Below the pieces are notes generated by a model. The model searched no databases. It had not been told where the DNA came from and saw nothing but the letters and a program-made list of their open reading frames with translations. Shown in pieces: positions 43,642-53,031 of a DNA stretch of 60,414 nt (positions are counted from its first letter, which is position 1; each line of letters begins with the position of its first letter). A program made the translations under genes and the position numbers. The DNA comes from JAWVZH01 sp033722295 (lineage in GTDB: Bacteria > Bacteroidota > Bacteroidia > Chitinophagales > Saprospiraceae): positions 1 to 60,414 of the forward strand of contig JAWVZH010000003.1 in the NCBI GenBank assembly GCA_033722295.1, written 5' to 3'.

Positions 43642-45084
43642 TCAGGATTTCGTAAATATTGGCTTTACCTTATTGCGATTCTTGAGATAAAAATGCAGAC
43701 CACCGATCATGGCGGCCTTTTGTATGTTTTTGGTAATAGATCCACGTTGACCGAAATGCTGTTCTACGAAGTGAGTGTCGAAATTACCAGTCCGGAAAGC
43801 TTCATTCTTCATGACAAAGGCTCCAAAGGGCAAGGTAGTTTCGATCCCTTCTATTCGGTATTGGTGTATTGCCTCCAGCATAGCGTCAATGGCCTGGATC
43901 CGATCTTCAGCGTAAACTATCAATTTTGAGATCATAGGGTCATAGTGAATGGGCACATCCATTCCTTCACGAAACCCGTCATCGACCCTGATATTTGGGC
44001 CCTGTGGCGGACGGTAAAAACTGAGATTTCCGATGGATGGTGCAAAGCCGTTTTCAGGGTCTTCTGCATATACACGGAGTTCTATGGCATGACCGTTCAT
44101 TTTTATCTCTTCCTGGGAAAGGGGTAGGGCTTCTCCCCGGGCGACCCTTATCTGCCATTCCACAAGGTCCTGTCCACAGATCCACTCTGTAACGGGATGT
44201 TCCACCTGAAGCCTGGTATTCATCTCAAGGAAGTAGAAATTATGATCCGCATCAAGCAGAAACTCTACTGTACCGGCACCCACATAATCACAGGCCCTGG
44301 CTACCTTGACGGCTTCTTCACCCATTTTTTCTCGAAGATCCTCTGTCAAAACAGAAGAGGGTGCTTCTTCTATGACCTTTTGATGTCTTCTCTGGATGCT
44401 GCATTCTCGTTCAAAGAGATGGACCACATGGCCGTGCTGATCTGCAAATACCTGGAATTCAATGTGACGCGGATTGGTAACGAACTTTTCAATGAAAACG
44501 GCGCCATCGCCAAATGAAGACTTTGCTTCACTCATGGCTGTATCGATCTGCTCTTTGAGGTCCTCGATTCTTTCAACCATTCGCATACCCTTGCCACCAC
44601 CACCGGCAGATGCTTTTACCAAAACAGGCAGTCCGATCTCCTCAATAAGGTTACGTGCCTCATCGGGGTCGGTAATGGCTCCGTCGGACCCGGGGACCAT
44701 AGGGATATCATATTTTCCCACGGCCTCCTTGGCCGCCAGTTTGCTGCCCATGATCCTCATGGACTTCGCTTTGGGACCGATGAAAGTCAAACCGGCCTTT
44801 TCGACAGATTCGGCAAAGTCAGCATTCTCACTAAGAAATCCGTAGCCGGGATGGATAGCATCACATCCTCGTTCTCTGGCCACCTCGATGATCTTATCTC
44901 CTCGCAGGTATGAATCTTTAGAGGCAGGGGGACCAATACAGACCGCTTCATCGGCAGCGACAGCATGGGGCGCATCTATATCAGCTTCAGAATATATGGC
45001 GACACTGCGGATATCCATTTTTTTCAGCGTGCGAATGACCCTCAAGGCAATTTCACCCCGGTTGGCGATCAATACTTTCTTCAT
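43642..45084 (-). CDS. pccA: Biotin carboxylase subunit of acyl-CoA carboxylase
   Basis: A 480-residue ATP-grasp enzyme that carboxylates biotin. KVLIANRGEIALRVIRTLKK opens the protein; HPGYGFLSENADFAE, KASAGGGGKGMR (ATP loop), ERECSIQRRHQKVIEEAP, FLEMNTRLQVEHPVTE and ELRVYAEDPENGF complete the biotin carboxylase core. It has no biotin-transfer or biotinyl domain; the carrier is encoded separately as the first gene of the operon, so the complex is made of three chains. The start overlaps the preceding gene by 4 nt (ATGA). The short C-terminal tail is rich in Lys. Confidence 0.93.
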   Translation of the reverse strand: MKKVLIANRGEIALRVIRTLKKMDIRSVAIYSEADIDAPHAVAADEAVCIGPPASKDSYLRGDKIIEVARERGCDAIHPGYGFLSENADFAESVEKAGLTFIGPKAKSMRIMGSKLAAKEAVGKYDIPMVPGSDGAITDPDEARNLIEEIGLPVLVKASAGGGGKGMRMVERIEDLKEQIDTAMSEAKSSFGDGAVFIEKFVTNPRHIEFQVFADQHGHVVHLFERECSIQRRHQKVIEEAPSSVLTEDLREKMGEEAVKVARACDYVGAGTVEFLLDADHNFYFLEMNTRLQVEHPVTEWICGQDLVEWQIRVARGEALPLSQEEIKMNGHAIELRVYAEDPENGFAPSIGNLSFYRPPQGPNIRVDDGFREGMDVPIHYDPMISKLIVYAEDRIQAIDAMLEAIHQYRIEGIETTLPFGAFVMKNEAFRTGNFDTHFVEQHFGQRGSITKNIQKAAMIGGLHFYLKNRNKVKPIFTKS

Positions 45085-45998
45085 TTTTGTCCTGCTTGTT
45101 TTAATAATGAACTCCAGATGCGATCAGCGATATCATTGGTCAGTTTCTCAAGATAGAAACTACCACTCATTGTATCCCTGGTAGGCTCCAGACCTGCTTC
45201 CAGGGTAAGTAGATGAACAAGATTATGATACCACTTTGCTTCGTTCTTTTCGAGGCCGCCCGGAGATGCAATGTGATCAGCGCCTCCAAGAAAGGCTGCT
45301 AACACTTTTGGCATGCTCAGTTGCAAATTAAAAGCCAGGTCCTCATCGTCGTCCACATCATAATCTGCAATTATCACGAATCTGGTATCTTCTTTATGTA
45401 TGTCCTGCATCAGTTGATTCCAGCAAATCCTTAGTGCCCTCAGTGCACAGATATTATGATAGAACTGATCGACACACCGTACCTGCATGACAAACTCAGA
45501 TCGGTCTTCCTCAATGATATTCCTGAACCACGAGCCGCAACTTTCCGTGAAATCATGGCTTAAACTAATTGATATAACGGTGTTTTCGTCTTCCGTCAAA
45601 ATCGTTTTATCAAGCTGACGACTGAATACCGGCGCCAATTGGGTATCAATACCATCCATAACCAGGTTGCTATCGGTTAGTTGGTCTGACGTGAAGAACA
45701 AAGCTCCTGCGCCTTCTTTCAAAGCCCTCAATGCCTCTTTATTGGCAGCAGCTGGGTGGGTATCTGTTATTCTTTCAAGAGCGATCGAATGAGAGTCTCG
45801 TCTGAATTGTATCTGATTGACCTCTGGCGGTGACAGATCCTCAAAATGTATGAATGGATCGATCTTCCAATCATCAGATATCGATTCGTGAAGTTCGGAT
45901 ATATCCTGTCCTTTAAGATCTCTATTGATCTTTTGTAGCCATGTTTCTTTGGTAACCGGTGAAAATCTGTTGATCAGTTGATCTTTTTCTATCATCAT
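45081..45998 (-). CDS. Shortened methylmalonyl-CoA mutase small-subunit-like protein
   Basis: A 305-residue protein related to the non-catalytic mutase beta subunit (MutA). The opening FSPVTKETWLQKINRDLKGQDISEL and the central barrel pieces (LRALKEGAGALFF, ALRALRICWNQLMQ, VLAAFLGGADHI, DTMSGSFYLEKLTNDIADRIWS) match MutA in order. Usual bacterial small subunits are 450-620 residues with a degenerate B12 domain at the end; here that domain and part of the barrel are absent although the frame is intact. The 4-nt overlaps on both sides show it is an expressed operon member. It probably still stabilises the large subunit. Confidence 0.78.
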   Translation of the reverse strand: MMIEKDQLINRFSPVTKETWLQKINRDLKGQDISELHESISDDWKIDPFIHFEDLSPPEVNQIQFRRDSHSIALERITDTHPAAANKEALRALKEGAGALFFTSDQLTDSNLVMDGIDTQLAPVFSRQLDKTILTEDENTVISISLSHDFTESCGSWFRNIIEEDRSEFVMQVRCVDQFYHNICALRALRICWNQLMQDIHKEDTRFVIIADYDVDDDEDLAFNLQLSMPKVLAAFLGGADHIASPGGLEKNEAKWYHNLVHLLTLEAGLEPTRDTMSGSFYLEKLTNDIADRIWSSLLKQAGQK

Positions 45999-46474
45999 TC
46001 CAAAGTTATCAGAAGTGTTCCCTTATCGACCGTTTGACCAGGATCTCCATGTATTTCTTCGATCACACCTGGTCCTGTTGCCTTAAGAATATTTTCCATC
46101 TTCATGGCTTCCAGAATGACGAGTGGGTCTCCCTCCTGTACCTCTTGACCCACTTTGACCCGGTATTCCAGGATCTTGCCCGGCATGGGGGCGATCACGT
46201 CTGAAGACCGTTCGTCAATCCCGGCTTCCAAACCAAGCGAGTCAACCATCTGATCTACTTCATCCAGCAGTTCCAGATTGTAAATGGCGTCATTGATCAT
46301 AAGACGTATGGTCTTTTTTTCAAGATCGCATTCCAGGCACTCTATGAAATGGTTTACACCATTTAACCTCACGTTGATCCTACGGCCATCAAGGGTAGTT
46401 ATGTGTCCCTCATTCATTATATCGGTCTCGATGATCCCCTGATCAGAATTATTAATGAAAATTTGATACGCCAT
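45995..46474 (-). CDS. Biotin carboxyl carrier protein of the acyl-CoA carboxylase
   Basis: A 159-residue protein with an N-terminal ~85-residue acidic domain and a C-terminal biotinyl/lipoyl domain. The biotin-accepting Lys is K125 in LEAMKMENIL; the flanking APMPGKILEYRVKVGQEVQEGDPL and the closing GQTVDKGTLL make the full barrel. It carries CO2 between the biotin carboxylase and carboxyltransferase encoded downstream. It is the first gene of the operon; its stop overlaps the MutA-like start by 4 nt. Confidence 0.92.
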   Translation of the reverse strand: MAYQIFINNSDQGIIETDIMNEGHITTLDGRRINVRLNGVNHFIECLECDLEKKTIRLMINDAIYNLELLDEVDQMVDSLGLEAGIDERSSDVIAPMPGKILEYRVKVGQEVQEGDPLVILEAMKMENILKATGPGVIEEIHGDPGQTVDKGTLLITLE

Positions 46475-46489
46475 ACTTGAATATCTTTG
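46462..46489 (+). promoter_or_regulatory. Promoter of the phosphodiesterase gene, overlapping the carrier-protein start
   Basis: TATCTTTG (46482-46489) fits TAnnTTTG; TTTG (46462-46465) lies 16 nt upstream, one less than the usual minimum. It sits over the 5' end of the divergent biotin carrier gene, so expression of the two may interfere. Confidence 0.5.
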
Positions 46490-46555
46490 ACTAATTGGGC
46501 TTTCTTCACCCGAATTTAAAACTTCTTAAGCAGAGCAAAGTTGAATGTTCTTAAT

Positions 46556-47455
46556 ATGAATCTTTCGCTAAGATACTTTCTGATCAGTATAATAGTATTT
46601 TGCTCTCTTACCTGCAAATCACAATCAGACGCGGGAAGTGTCGATATTCACGGACACAGGGGATGCAGAGGCCTGATGCCCGAAAATACCATCCCCGCAT
46701 TTCTCAAAGCTCTTGAACTGGGAGTAAGAACTCTGGAACTCGATGTCGTCATGAATGGTGATGGAGAACTGGTCGTATCCCATGAGCCCTGGATAGACGA
46801 TAAGATTTGCTTGACAATTGATGGTCAGCCTGTGGCCGGAAAGAAGAAGACCAATATCTATACGATGTCACAGCATGAAATAGAGCGTTATGACTGTGGC
46901 AGTCTCGCACTGGAAGGTTTTCCAGCCCAAAAGAAGTTGCCTGTGTCGAAGCCTTTGTTATCAGAGGTTTTTACCAAGGTCAGCGAGGAAAGCAACCTGC
47001 GATTGAACAGTATAACCTGGAACATCGAGATCAAATATCGCCCTTCCTGGGAAGGCGTTTTTTGTCCGGACAGAAAAACTTATCTGAAGATATTCAGGAA
47101 GATCATAGAGGATAATGGCCTTGAGGAGAACACGATTCTCCAATGTTTCGATGCTGAACTTCTTCGTATCGCGAGACAAATGAACTTTTCATGTGAGTTG
47201 AGCTATCTTATTTACAATAAAAAAGGCATTGAAAGGAATATTAAGGAACTTGGATTTGAACCGGATTATTACAGTCCGTATTTTAAGAGACTCAAAATTT
47301 CAGGTTTAAACTATGCACAGAATCACGGAATAAAAGTGGCCGTGTGGACTGTGAATGAGATAGACGATCTTAAAGAAATGCTAAGATTGGGGGTGGATGC
47401 CATTATTACCGACTACCCGAACCGTTTGATAGATATGAGATCGAGATCCGAATAA
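46556..47455 (+). CDS. Glycerophosphodiester phosphodiesterase
   Basis: A 299-residue exported GDPD that splits glycerophosphodiesters into glycerol-3-phosphate and an alcohol. ATG at 46556 is preferred over TTG at 46541 because it starts a clean signal sequence (NLSLRYFLISIIVFCSLTC), whose Cys may be lipidated. The catalytic HGHRGCRGLMPENTIPAF gives two His around the active site, and LELDVVMNGDGELVVSHEP carries the metal-binding Glu and Asp. KVAVWTVNEIDDLKEML and DAIITDYPNR close the barrel. The M48 protease gene follows after 29 nt. Confidence 0.93.
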   Translation: MNLSLRYFLISIIVFCSLTCKSQSDAGSVDIHGHRGCRGLMPENTIPAFLKALELGVRTLELDVVMNGDGELVVSHEPWIDDKICLTIDGQPVAGKKKTNIYTMSQHEIERYDCGSLALEGFPAQKKLPVSKPLLSEVFTKVSEESNLRLNSITWNIEIKYRPSWEGVFCPDRKTYLKIFRKIIEDNGLEENTILQCFDAELLRIARQMNFSCELSYLIYNKKGIERNIKELGFEPDYYSPYFKRLKISGLNYAQNHGIKVAVWTVNEIDDLKEMLRLGVDAIITDYPNRLIDMRSRSE

Positions 47456-47484
47456 TGCCGAAGCTCTAAAACAAACCAATAAAT

Positions 47485-48954
47485 ATGCTGAAGAAGTCAG
47501 GAATATTTCTAATTATCCTTACGATCGTTTTTGCTTGTGCAAGGAACCCTGTGACTGGTAAGAAGGAGCTTTCTTTGATGTCAAAACAGCAGGAGATCGC
47601 CCTTGGCAAGGAGAATGACCCCAAGATCGTAGCACAATTCGGTCTTTACGAGGACGAACAATTACAGAGATTTATAGAAAAGGAGGGCAAGGCTATGGCG
47701 GCTATCAGCCACCGACCTGACCTTCCCTATGAGTTCAAGATACTGGATTCCCCTGTCGTCAATGCATTTGCAGTACCGGGTGGTTTCGTGTATTTCACCC
47801 GGGGTATAATGGTCCATTTCAACAATTCTGCGGAATTTGCGGGTGTCCTGGGCCATGAGATTGGTCATATAACCGCCAAACACTCTGTAAATCAATATTC
47901 GAAATCTGTCTTTGCCCAATTGGGTTTGATCGCGGGTATCATTATCAAGCCTGAGTTGGCTCAGTATATGGATATCGCTTCTACCGGGCTACAGTTGCTC
48001 TTCTTGAAATTCGGACGAGATGATGAAAGCCAGTCGGATGAACTTGGCGTGGAATACTCCACAAAGGTAGGATACCAGGCCCATGAAATGGCTGATTTTT
48101 TCAAGACGCTTGATAGGTTATCGGGTGGTCCGGAAGGACGAATTCCCACATTTTTATCCACGCATCCCAATCCACTCAACAGATACGAGCGTGTTCATGA
48201 GTTGGCGGATAAGTACCAGAGCAAACTGAATAAATCAGACGCAGAGCTCACAGTGGAGCGCAACGGCTATCTTGAAATGATCGATGGTATGATATACGGT
48301 GAGGATCCGAGACAGGGATATGTGGAAGGCAATTATTTTTATCATCCGGAACTGACATTCCTCTATCCGATACCTAATGGATGGCGAACTATCAATACAC
48401 CCGAAATGGTCCAGATGGCGCCTGAGGACGGTAAGGCCATTCTGGTATTGAGACTTTCGGCTGAGGAATCACTTCAGGCGGCCAGCAATGCGGCTTCAGA
48501 AGAACTACAATTTACAGTAGTCCAGTCCGACCAGAGAAAGATCAATGGGATGAACGCACTGGTCACAGTGGCCGACCAGAATCAGGATCCCAATACACCT
48601 CCCGAGCAGCAGACACCAGTAAAGATCAGAAGTGGTTATATCAATTATGGTGGCTATATCTATGAATTCCACGGGCTGTCAGAAGCATCCAGTTTTGCGA
48701 TCTATCAACCTACATTTGACGGTACCATATTCGGATTTAATCGACTGACAGATCCTTCCAAGATCAACGTCAGACCCAATCGGCTTGATATCCGAACTGT
48801 TTCCTCGAACACTTCGCTAAGACAATATTTGATTGCTCAAGGCGTGTCAGAGGATAGGCTTGAAGAACATGCCGTTGTGAATGGAATGTATCTGGAAGAT
48901 GATCTGCAAAAGGGTACCCTTGTAAAGGTAATAGAAGGAGACAAGAAGTGGTAG
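47485..48954 (+). CDS. M48-family metalloprotease lipoprotein
   Basis: A 489-residue periplasmic zinc protease. The signal peptide ends at a lipobox-like IVFAC (Cys18). PVTGKKELSLMSKQQE is the typical start of the mature BepA/M48 lipoprotein type. The zinc site is HEIGH within GVLGHEIGHITAKHS, with the third ligand in the downstream Glu of DESQSDELGVEYS, and the partner segment THPNPLNRYERV. After the protease domain, the last ~60 residues (RTVSSNTSLRQYLIAQGV to GTLVKVI) resemble a LysM-like cell-wall-binding domain. Role: envelope protein quality control (inferred). Confidence 0.92.
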   Translation: MLKKSGIFLIILTIVFACARNPVTGKKELSLMSKQQEIALGKENDPKIVAQFGLYEDEQLQRFIEKEGKAMAAISHRPDLPYEFKILDSPVVNAFAVPGGFVYFTRGIMVHFNNSAEFAGVLGHEIGHITAKHSVNQYSKSVFAQLGLIAGIIIKPELAQYMDIASTGLQLLFLKFGRDDESQSDELGVEYSTKVGYQAHEMADFFKTLDRLSGGPEGRIPTFLSTHPNPLNRYERVHELADKYQSKLNKSDAELTVERNGYLEMIDGMIYGEDPRQGYVEGNYFYHPELTFLYPIPNGWRTINTPEMVQMAPEDGKAILVLRLSAEESLQAASNAASEELQFTVVQSDQRKINGMNALVTVADQNQDPNTPPEQQTPVKIRSGYINYGGYIYEFHGLSEASSFAIYQPTFDGTIFGFNRLTDPSKINVRPNRLDIRTVSSNTSLRQYLIAQGVSEDRLEEHAVVNGMYLEDDLQKGTLVKVIEGDKKW

Positions 48955-48977
48955 GACAGATCAGTTAGGCTGGTCCT
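48953..48977. terminator. Hairpin between convergent genes
   Basis: AGGAC plus AG (48953-48959) pairs with CT plus GTCCT (48970-48977) with one bulged G, in the 6-nt gap between the M48 gene and the next minus-strand gene and extending into the latter. It may act in both directions. Confidence 0.4.
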
Positions 48978-49509
48978 CTTTGGGCTGATAATCCACATTG
49001 AAGCCGATCTTCTTGGTGTTGACGTCATCATCGTCGTAATCTTCCCATTCGGCTACTTCCTTGACCAGTTCTTCAAGATGTCGAATGAGATAAGGTCGCT
49101 GGACCTCTTCCGGCCGATAGATGGCTATGTTCTTTGGTGGCCGCGGCTCGCCATATCCCTCTATGTAAGGATAGTTGATCATGACAAGGATCTTGCCATT
49201 GAAAAGTTGTTGATATACAAGCACACCTCCATGGCGGATGAACGGCCTGCTCAAGTCATTTTCGAGTTTTTCAGAGATGCCGCTGTTACTTTTTCCCAGG
49301 CTTACTATGATCGTTTCTAGATTTTCGATCTGGTCTCGTACATCGATATCCACATCCAGGTCTGCAGCTTTGGTCATTTCGGAAATTGAGTTGATTATTG
49401 TATCCTTTAACGAATCTTTCCACTCTTTCCGGTAATCGTGTGTGTTTTGCAGTATTGTCTTCAGGTGGTTTACCCTTTTCTTTAATCCTTTAAGTTCATC
49501 CATTTCCAT
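48961..49509 (-). CDS. Conserved hypothetical protein with N-terminal coiled coil
   Basis: A 182-residue cytosolic protein without signal peptide or membrane helices. Residues ~1-85 are predicted helical, probably a coiled coil (KGLKKRVNHLKTILQ, IENLETIIVSLGKS). Residues ~90-150 have a compact mixed region (RPFIRHGGVLVYQQLFNGKI, YPYIEGYGEPRPPKNIAIYR). The end is a helix and a very acidic tail (EWEDYDDDDV). Similar proteins occur in Bacteroidota without known function. I cannot name a family. Confidence 0.72.
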   Translation of the reverse strand: MEMDELKGLKKRVNHLKTILQNTHDYRKEWKDSLKDTIINSISEMTKAADLDVDIDVRDQIENLETIIVSLGKSNSGISEKLENDLSRPFIRHGGVLVYQQLFNGKILVMINYPYIEGYGEPRPPKNIAIYRPEEVQRPYLIRHLEELVKEVAEWEDYDDDDVNTKKIGFNVDYQPKEDQPN

Positions 49510-49548
49510 ACTGTAAGTTTACAAAATTGATGCTCAAAAGCCAACAAG

Positions 49549-51468
49549 CTACTTATCGGGTCTCTCACCCAGGATCTTTTCAATTCCATCTTTATATACC
49601 ACTTCTTCCTCTATAAGTGCTTTTGCCAGAGCATCGAGTTCTTTTCTGTGAGACTGTATTATCTTCTTGGTACGTTGATAGGCATCGTCTACAATTTCCT
49701 GCACCTCCTGATCGATTCTTTCCGCCGTCTTTTCGCTGTAAGGTTTTTGGAGGGATTGTTCTGATCTACCGGTGGAGTCGTAATAACTCAGATTACGGAT
49801 CTCATCACTAAGTCCATAATGCATCACCATCGTATAAGCCTGTTTGGTTACTTTTTCAAGATCATCCAGCGCATTGGAAGATACTTCATCAAAGACAAGG
49901 TCTTCCGCGGCACGACCACCCAGGGCCATACAGATATTGTCAATAAATTCTGACCGAGTAACGATGTTATGTTCCTCCGGGAGATACCATGCCGACCCCA
50001 GAGACCTTCCCCTTGGAATGATGGTCACTTTAAGCACGGGATGGGTGTGCTCGAGATACCATGCAGCCGTAACATGACCCGCCTCATGATAGGCGATTCT
50101 CCTTTTTTCCTCAGGAGATATGATCTTGCTTCTCTTTTCGAGACCGCCGACAACCCGGTCTATGGCATCCATGAAATCCTGCCTGTATACAGCGTCCTTT
50201 TCTTTTCTGGCTGCGATGAGTGCTGCTTCATTGCAAATATTGGCAATGTCGGCGCCCGAAAATCCCGGAGTTTGCGAGGCCAACAATTCTTCATCAACAT
50301 CAGATCCTATCTTTAGAGGTTTCATATGTACCTTGAAGATGGCTTTACGTTCCGTGAGATTTGGCAGCTCCAGATGGACATGGCGGTCAAATCTGCCGGG
50401 TCTTAAAAGAGCGGGATCAAGAATGTCACCACGATTGGTTGCAGCGAGGACGATGACACCGGTATCTGTGTCAAAACCATCAAGTTCGGCCAATAGCTGA
50501 TTGAGCGTACTTTCTCGTTCGTCATTGGACTGAAAAGCCTGGATCTTGCCACGAGCACGGCCTATAGTATCGATCTCATCGATGAAAATTATACTTGGTG
50601 CTTTGGCCTTGGCTTTTTGAAAGAGGTCCCTCATTCGCGCCGCGCCTACACCGACGAACATCTCGATGAATTCCGAACCGGATAATGAGAAAAATGGTAC
50701 TCCAGCTTCACCCGCGACAGCTTTAGCCAGTAGGGTTTTTCCAGTTCCAGGTGGTCCTATAAGTAAAACTCCCTTGGGGATCTTGGCTCCCAGGCGTCGG
50801 TATCGCTCTGGTGATTTGAGGAATTGCACAAGTTCGAATATCTCCTCTTTGGCTTCTTCCAGTCCAGCCACATCTTCAAATGTCACCTTCGTGCTTTTAC
50901 CCTTTTCGAAGACTCTAGCCTTGGATTGTCCAAAATTGAATGGCGAACCTGCGCCGCCCTGCATCCTTGAGGCAGCACCGCGCATAAGGAAGATCCAGAG
51001 GAAGATGATCAACGCAAAAGGGATCAGCCAGGCCAGGATGGTTCCCCACCAGTTCTCCTCCTTACTATAGGTAACCGTGATCCGCTGGTCTTCAGCAAGA
51101 TCTTCTTGAGCCGCTTCAAGTTCGGAATGAAAGACTTCCACAGAACCGATGTTAAAATAGCAGTGAGGACCGGCATGCGGTTGGTCACTGAATAGCTGAT
51201 CGCCATAATCATCATACCTGGACTGATCGAGCTTTTCTTTTTCAATATATACTTCTACCCGCTCGTTATTGATAACATCGACCTTATCAACATCCCCGGG
51301 GATGAGCATTTCCTCCTTAAATTCTTTCCAGGTGATCTCAGGCAAATAATTCTGACTGCCTGAAAACCAGTACAACATCAAACCAAAAAATATGAGTAAA
51401 TAGATCCATGTAAAGCTGGATCGTGGAAGTTTGGGCTTTTTTATTCCGGACGGCTTTTTATTGGTCAT
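49549..51468 (-). CDS. ftsH: ATP-dependent zinc metalloprotease FtsH
   Basis: A 639-residue inner-membrane AAA+ protease. ATG at 51468 (TNKKPSGIKKPK) is preferred to the longer frame start at 51564 because it directly precedes the first membrane helix (FTWIYLLIFFGLMLYWF). The second helix is near LAWLIPFALIIFLWIF. GPPGTGKT (residues 238-245) is Walker A, FIDE (295-298) Walker B, RPGRFDRHV the arginine-finger region and HEAGH (461-465) the zinc site. It degrades membrane and short-lived cytosolic proteins. It is transcribed alone; the RtcB gene lies 120 nt upstream. Confidence 0.96.
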   Translation of the reverse strand: MTNKKPSGIKKPKLPRSSFTWIYLLIFFGLMLYWFSGSQNYLPEITWKEFKEEMLIPGDVDKVDVINNERVEVYIEKEKLDQSRYDDYGDQLFSDQPHAGPHCYFNIGSVEVFHSELEAAQEDLAEDQRITVTYSKEENWWGTILAWLIPFALIIFLWIFLMRGAASRMQGGAGSPFNFGQSKARVFEKGKSTKVTFEDVAGLEEAKEEIFELVQFLKSPERYRRLGAKIPKGVLLIGPPGTGKTLLAKAVAGEAGVPFFSLSGSEFIEMFVGVGAARMRDLFQKAKAKAPSIIFIDEIDTIGRARGKIQAFQSNDERESTLNQLLAELDGFDTDTGVIVLAATNRGDILDPALLRPGRFDRHVHLELPNLTERKAIFKVHMKPLKIGSDVDEELLASQTPGFSGADIANICNEAALIAARKEKDAVYRQDFMDAIDRVVGGLEKRSKIISPEEKRRIAYHEAGHVTAAWYLEHTHPVLKVTIIPRGRSLGSAWYLPEEHNIVTRSEFIDNICMALGGRAAEDLVFDEVSSNALDDLEKVTKQAYTMVMHYGLSDEIRNLSYYDSTGRSEQSLQKPYSEKTAERIDQEVQEIVDDAYQRTKKIIQSHRKELDALAKALIEEEVVYKDGIEKILGERPDK

Positions 51469-51588
51469 AAAGAAAGTGTGTGGTCGCTGTTCATTAGAAG
51501 CGGGAAGTACTTCTAAGACAACTAATAGTGCAAAAAAGTTAAAAAGGAACCCATTATTTACCAAAGACAGAATACTTGGTAATAGGGC

Positions 51589-53031
51589 CTATCCTTTTAC
51601 TACAGCGAGAGGACGCAACCTGGCTACCTTTTTAGCCAGTCCGGCATCATGCACAGTTTCGACCACACTGTCCACGTCCTTGTAAGCGATCGGCGCTTCT
51701 TCAGCTACACCTCGATAGGAGCCTGCTTGTACATATGTACCCTGGTCCTTCAATTGTCTGATCAAGCCTGGCGCATCTACCTGTTTTTTGGCTGCTCTGC
51801 GTGACAGTCTTCTACCGGCACCGTGGCAACACGAGCCAAATGAAGCTTCCATACTCTTTTCGGTGCCTGCGAGAACATAGGAGGCCGTTCCCATACTGCC
51901 GGGTATGAGTACGGGTTGACCAATATGCCGGAATGCCAAAGGCAGCTCCTCAAAACCTGGTCCAAAAGCGCGGGTTGCGCCCTTTCTGTGGACAATGACT
52001 TTCTGTTCTTTACCAGCGATCACATGAGTTTCCAGCTTGGCAATATTATGCGCAACGTCATACAGAACGGACACGTGGCCGGCCTGATCACCGAAAACGT
52101 TATCCATGGCCTTACGGACCTCCCAGGTAATTATTTCCCGATTGCACCAGGCGTAATTCGCGGCGCACTTCATCGCCCTGAAATACTTCTGACCCTCCTC
52201 CGATCTGAATGGTACACACGCCAATTCTCTGTCAGGTGGCTTTATGGCATACTTTTCCATAGACTTCATCATTAGCTTCAGATAATCTGTAGCTACCTGG
52301 TGACCAAGACCACGACTTCCGGTATGAATGAGTACAACGATCTGATCAGGCCTCAATCCAAAAGCATAGGCCGCCCCTTTGTCAAAGACCTGTTCTACGC
52401 GGTCTATCTCGGCAAAATGATTGCCTGAGCCAATAGTACCCAATTGATCATGCCCTCTTTTCTTGGCGTTGATCGAGACGCATGATGGATCGGCACCGGT
52501 GAGTCGGCCGTGTGATTCTATGTGTTCGAGATCTGAGTGGTCACCGTACCCTTTTTCTACTGCCCATAGCGCACCTTTTTTCAGCACGCTGTCTATTTGC
52601 TTGGTGTTTAATTTCAAAAATCCCCCCTGTCCCAGTCCGCTGGGAACCTGTCGATACAATTCTTTCGACAGCTCCTCGAGATGGTGTTCAATATCCTTAT
52701 AATCCAGTTGTGTGACCAAGAGTCGCACACCACAATTGATGTCATAGCCGATACCGCCTGGCGAGATCACGCCATTGGAATAGCTGGTAGCGGCGACACC
52801 TCCAATGGGGAAGCCATAGCCTTCATGAGCATCCGGCATGACGATAGCGGCTTTTTGAATCCCCTGGAGGGTGGCGACGTTGACCAATTGATCTAAAGAC
52901 CTGTCGGAAAGCAGAGCTTCAAGCATATTCTCCTTTGAAAAGATCCACGCTGGTACGCGCATATCTTTTCTTGTGTCTTTTGGTATCTGCCAGAGTACCT
53001 CTGAAATTTTTTGCAACCGCTCTTTATCCAT
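51589..53031 (-). CDS. rtcB: RNA-splicing ligase RtcB
   Basis: A 480-residue GTP-dependent ligase joining RNA 2',3'-cyclic phosphate (or 3'-phosphate) ends to 5'-OH ends. VMPDAHEGYGFPIGGVAAT opens the core, GYDINCGVRLL holds metal ligands D97 and C100, GTIGSGNHFAEI and HTGSRGLGHQV supply the His ligands, and SCCHGAGRRLSRR carries the guanylylated His. The first base of the gene is the last base of the archease stop, so the two are coupled. Its RNA target, tRNA or stress-cut RNA, is unknown. Confidence 0.96.
   Translation of the reverse strand: MDKERLQKISEVLWQIPKDTRKDMRVPAWIFSKENMLEALLSDRSLDQLVNVATLQGIQKAAIVMPDAHEGYGFPIGGVAATSYSNGVISPGGIGYDINCGVRLLVTQLDYKDIEHHLEELSKELYRQVPSGLGQGGFLKLNTKQIDSVLKKGALWAVEKGYGDHSDLEHIESHGRLTGADPSCVSINAKKRGHDQLGTIGSGNHFAEIDRVEQVFDKGAAYAFGLRPDQIVVLIHTGSRGLGHQVATDYLKLMMKSMEKYAIKPPDRELACVPFRSEEGQKYFRAMKCAANYAWCNREIITWEVRKAMDNVFGDQAGHVSVLYDVAHNIAKLETHVIAGKEQKVIVHRKGATRAFGPGFEELPLAFRHIGQPVLIPGSMGTASYVLAGTEKSMEASFGSCCHGAGRRLSRRAAKKQVDAPGLIRQLKDQGTYVQAGSYRGVAEEAPIAYKDVDSVVETVHDAGLAKKVARLRPLAVVKG

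Noticed and set aside
51469..51564. Extended N-terminus of FtsH
   Set aside because: Hydrophobic, non-family sequence before the normal basic cytosolic start; it would add an extra helix and reverse topology.
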